This document shows, in pieces, positions 62,276 through 64,000 of a stretch of 64,000 nucleotides of DNA. The stretch's first letter is position 1; every line of letters starts with the position of its first letter. Made by a program: the position numbers and the translations under genes. The notes beneath the pieces are model-generated. The model saw nothing but the letters and a program-made list of their open reading frames with translations, made no database searches and was not told the origin of the DNA. The DNA is from Burkholderia cepacia ATCC 25416 (lineage in GTDB: Bacteria > Pseudomonadota > Gammaproteobacteria > Burkholderiales > Burkholderiaceae): positions 1,116,001 to 1,180,000 of the forward strand of contig NZ_CP012983.1 of assembly GCF_001411495.1 (NCBI RefSeq), written 5' to 3'.

Positions 62276-63172
62276 TCATTCAGCGGGCGTGATGGATGGC
62301 TTCGCTTCTCGAGGGGCATGGCCGAAGTAGGCCTTGTAGGCACGACTGAAAGCGGCTTCCGACTCGTAACCAACCGACCGTCCAACCTCGCCCACGCGCG
62401 CGTCACCTTTCGCCAGCATGTCGCGGGCGACGCTCAAGCGCCATTCATTGCGGTAACGCAACGGCGACTTGCCAACGAGCGCATTGAAACGTTCGCAAAA
62501 GTTGGAGCGGGACATGCCCGAGACGGCAGCGAGACCATCGATCGTCAAACCACGTGGCGACTGCTCGTGGATTGCCTTCAAAGCGCGGGCAATACGCTTA
62601 TCCGCCAATCCGCCCAACCAGTTCGATGCATGACCATGATGAACCCAGGCACGCAACGCACGCACCACCACGAGATCAATCATGCGGGAGACCATCAAGG
62701 CGGACCCCGCCTCGTCATTGTCCGCCTCATGCAGCAGAAACTGCATGATGTTCGGCAGCCAGTCGCATGTCTCCGCCTGGCGAAGGTGGATCATGGTGGG
62801 TAACGTCAGAAGCAGATCCGGCTGGCTCGCCGGATCAAACCAGAAGTGGCAGACGACGACGTTCGCCGGTTGGTCCAGGGCGGAAATGCGCAGGCTGCCA
62901 GGTCCGCGCGGCAACAAGAGCAGTTCGCCGGACCGAATCTCGGAAGCGTCTGCGTCATCGCCGGCAATTTTCACCACGCCTTCCATGACTGCGTACGCGT
63001 GAGCCGCCCGCGCAGACATGTCCAACTGCGCGAATGGCAGCAGCATCGACGAAAAGATGCGGTCGCCTGTCATGCGCATACGCGCAAGAACCTGAGACAG
63101 GAGATCACCGTTAGCCAGACCAGCAAGCGCCCGATCCGGAAAAATGGTCAAGTTTTTCCCAGGTTCAGTCAT
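62276..63172 (-). CDS. AraC-family regulator (cupin_6 type)
   Basis: A 298-residue regulator with an N-terminal cupin-type half of the kind in AraC proteins next to SDR or hydrolase genes (GELLLLPRGPGSLRISALDQ; VCHFWFDPAS). The C-terminal AraC HTH pair is GLAAVSGMSRSNFCERFNAL and VGRSVGYESEAAFSRAYKAY. It is divergent from the small membrane protein at 63246. Confidence 0.9.
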   Translation of the reverse strand: MTEPGKNLTIFPDRALAGLANGDLLSQVLARMRMTGDRIFSSMLLPFAQLDMSARAAHAYAVMEGVVKIAGDDADASEIRSGELLLLPRGPGSLRISALDQPANVVVCHFWFDPASQPDLLLTLPTMIHLRQAETCDWLPNIMQFLLHEADNDEAGSALMVSRMIDLVVVRALRAWVHHGHASNWLGGLADKRIARALKAIHEQSPRGLTIDGLAAVSGMSRSNFCERFNALVGKSPLRYRNEWRLSVARDMLAKGDARVGEVGRSVGYESEAAFSRAYKAYFGHAPREAKPSITPAE

Positions 63173-63245
63173 GTCAATTCGGGTTTCGTGAGCCTAAAGT
63201 AAGCGTCGACCACCAACGAAATCACGCAAGGCAAGGATTGAAACC

Positions 63246-63743
63246 ATGTTTGGAATTTCGCCGCTCGGCTGGATACACACTCTCGGCAGTCTACCTGCGA
63301 TCCCCATGGCCGTGTACATGTTCGCGCGTTACGGCAGGATCGTTCCGCGCTCAGTTGCCGGGCGGGTGTACTTCGTTACCATGTTGATTGGTTCCCTGAC
63401 CGTGTTCGTCATAGCGCATCAAGGTATCAGCTACGTCATCGGAGTCGCAGCCGTCGTGCTGTTACTGGCTGGATATGGCGTTGCGTATCTGCCTCTGCCC
63501 GGTCGAGCCGGTATCTACCTGGAAACCTTCTGTCTGACGTTGACCGCATTCGTGCTGATGGTTCCCACGGTTACCGAAACGCTGAAGCGTGTGCCCGACG
63601 GACATCCGCTGGTCAGCGATCCGAGGTCGCCACTGCTTCTCGGTGCCCAAGCCGCGCTCCTCGTCGCGCTCGTTCTCGGGCTGATCGCTCAAGCGCTTTA
63701 TCTTCGCAGGAAACCGCAGGGCACCCGTTCGATGAAAATCTAG
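63246..63743 (+). CDS. Small four-helix membrane protein
   Basis: A 165-residue inner-membrane protein with four hydrophobic helices (WIHTLGSLPAIPMAVYMFAR; YFVTMLIGSLTVFVIAH; a third around YLETFCLTLTAFVLMVPTV; a fourth LLVALVLGLIAQALYL). It resembles DUF2306-like or other small Burkholderia membrane proteins without known role. The start ATG at 63246 lies 73 bp from the divergent AraC gene, which may control it. Confidence 0.75.
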   Translation: MFGISPLGWIHTLGSLPAIPMAVYMFARYGRIVPRSVAGRVYFVTMLIGSLTVFVIAHQGISYVIGVAAVVLLLAGYGVAYLPLPGRAGIYLETFCLTLTAFVLMVPTVTETLKRVPDGHPLVSDPRSPLLLGAQAALLVALVLGLIAQALYLRRKPQGTRSMKI

Positions 63744-63846
63744 AGAACGGGCAAGAAGCGACGCTTCCGTTGCCGTGTGAATACGATAATAGATATGTAA
63801 TCCGAATGATATCGGCTTGATGTTGATCTGACGTCGGTGGAGTGAT

Positions 63847-64000
63847 CGAAGCTGGCTCATGGTATCGAAAGAAGATCGCGCCACCCATTCGGATCCCGTG
63901 CGCTTCGTGGCGAGCCGCACGCTCGCGAAGACAGTCGAGGTCAAGACAAGTCACCTCGTGCTCATTTCGTATCCGGTAGAGGCCGCGAACATGACCCTCG
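63847..64000 (+). pseudogene. 5'-truncated alpha/beta-hydrolase remnant (runs off window)
   Basis: After an in-frame stop at 63829-63831, the frame reads SWLMVSKEDRATHSDPVRFV and then KTVEVKTSHLVLISYPVEAA. This is the C-terminal end of alpha/beta-hydrolases (family pattern SWyLVsxeDraIhPd, then SHlxxiSHP with the catalytic His). The N-terminal two-thirds, with the nucleophile elbow, are absent upstream, so this is a remnant. The first His of the SHP end is Tyr here. The right edge cuts it. Confidence 0.6.

Overview
The window is G+C-rich DNA (about two-thirds G+C over most of its length) with the gene content of a Burkholderia, most likely a Burkholderia cepacia complex species and one of its secondary chromosomes. 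The reasons are the codon bias that gives long antisense ORFs, the density of AraC, LysR and TetR regulators, a complete hmqABCDEFG alkylquinoline operon, and large numbers of SDR and MFS genes. No rRNA, tRNA or CRISPR array was seen.

Layout. 1-1912: the 3' end of an RND efflux permease and its outer-membrane lipoprotein. 2036-8880: regulators (Fur-like, AraC, XRE-cupin, TetR, AraC), a divergent tetR/GST pair with a perfect operator, and an SDR. 8927-15734: MFS and Nudix genes, a ridA-MFS pair facing a TrmB-type regulator across two matched operators, phzF and an HD-type hydrolase. 16075-21103: a 2-deoxyribose catabolic locus (kinase, FucP-type permease, mutarotase-like protein, DeoR-type regulator, deoC), resembling the Salmonella deoQKPX set. 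21451-24697: an exported catalase with an ankyrin lipoprotein, and a DUF2071 protein. 24706-29590: an AAA ATPase, an EamA exporter with a divergent AraC gene, and a TetR divergon controlling an NmrA-like and a DUF1772 gene.

29591-30314 is a gene-free stretch with a strong terminator (possible small RNA) and an AT-rich block. It precedes the main system of the window, hmqABCDEFG (30315-41930), predicted to make 4-hydroxy-3-methyl-2-alkenylquinolines from anthranilate and a fatty acid. HmqA activates anthranilate. HmqD, HmqE and HmqB/HmqC correspond to PqsD, PqsE and PqsBC. HmqF is a fused fatty-acyl ligase, acyl dehydrogenase and carrier protein. HmqG is a methyltransferase. A convergent set of fatty-acid oxidation genes follows (42111-47746: 3-hydroxyacyl-CoA dehydrogenase, thiolase, ETF-ubiquinone oxidoreductase, acyl-CoA dehydrogenase).

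47747-59100 is accessory in character. It holds short tandem repeats, a HAD hydrolase, lower-G+C orphan genes, an MBL-fold hydrolase, a YbhB-like protein, an SDR/LysR pair, a possibly shortened lipoprotein, an IS5-type transposase relic, a binding protein without a signal peptide, and a complete IS2-like element with a 5-bp target duplication and an A7 frameshift site. 59398-63743 has a LysR/SDR-SDR divergon, an AraC gene and a small membrane protein. The window ends inside a 5'-truncated alpha/beta-hydrolase remnant.
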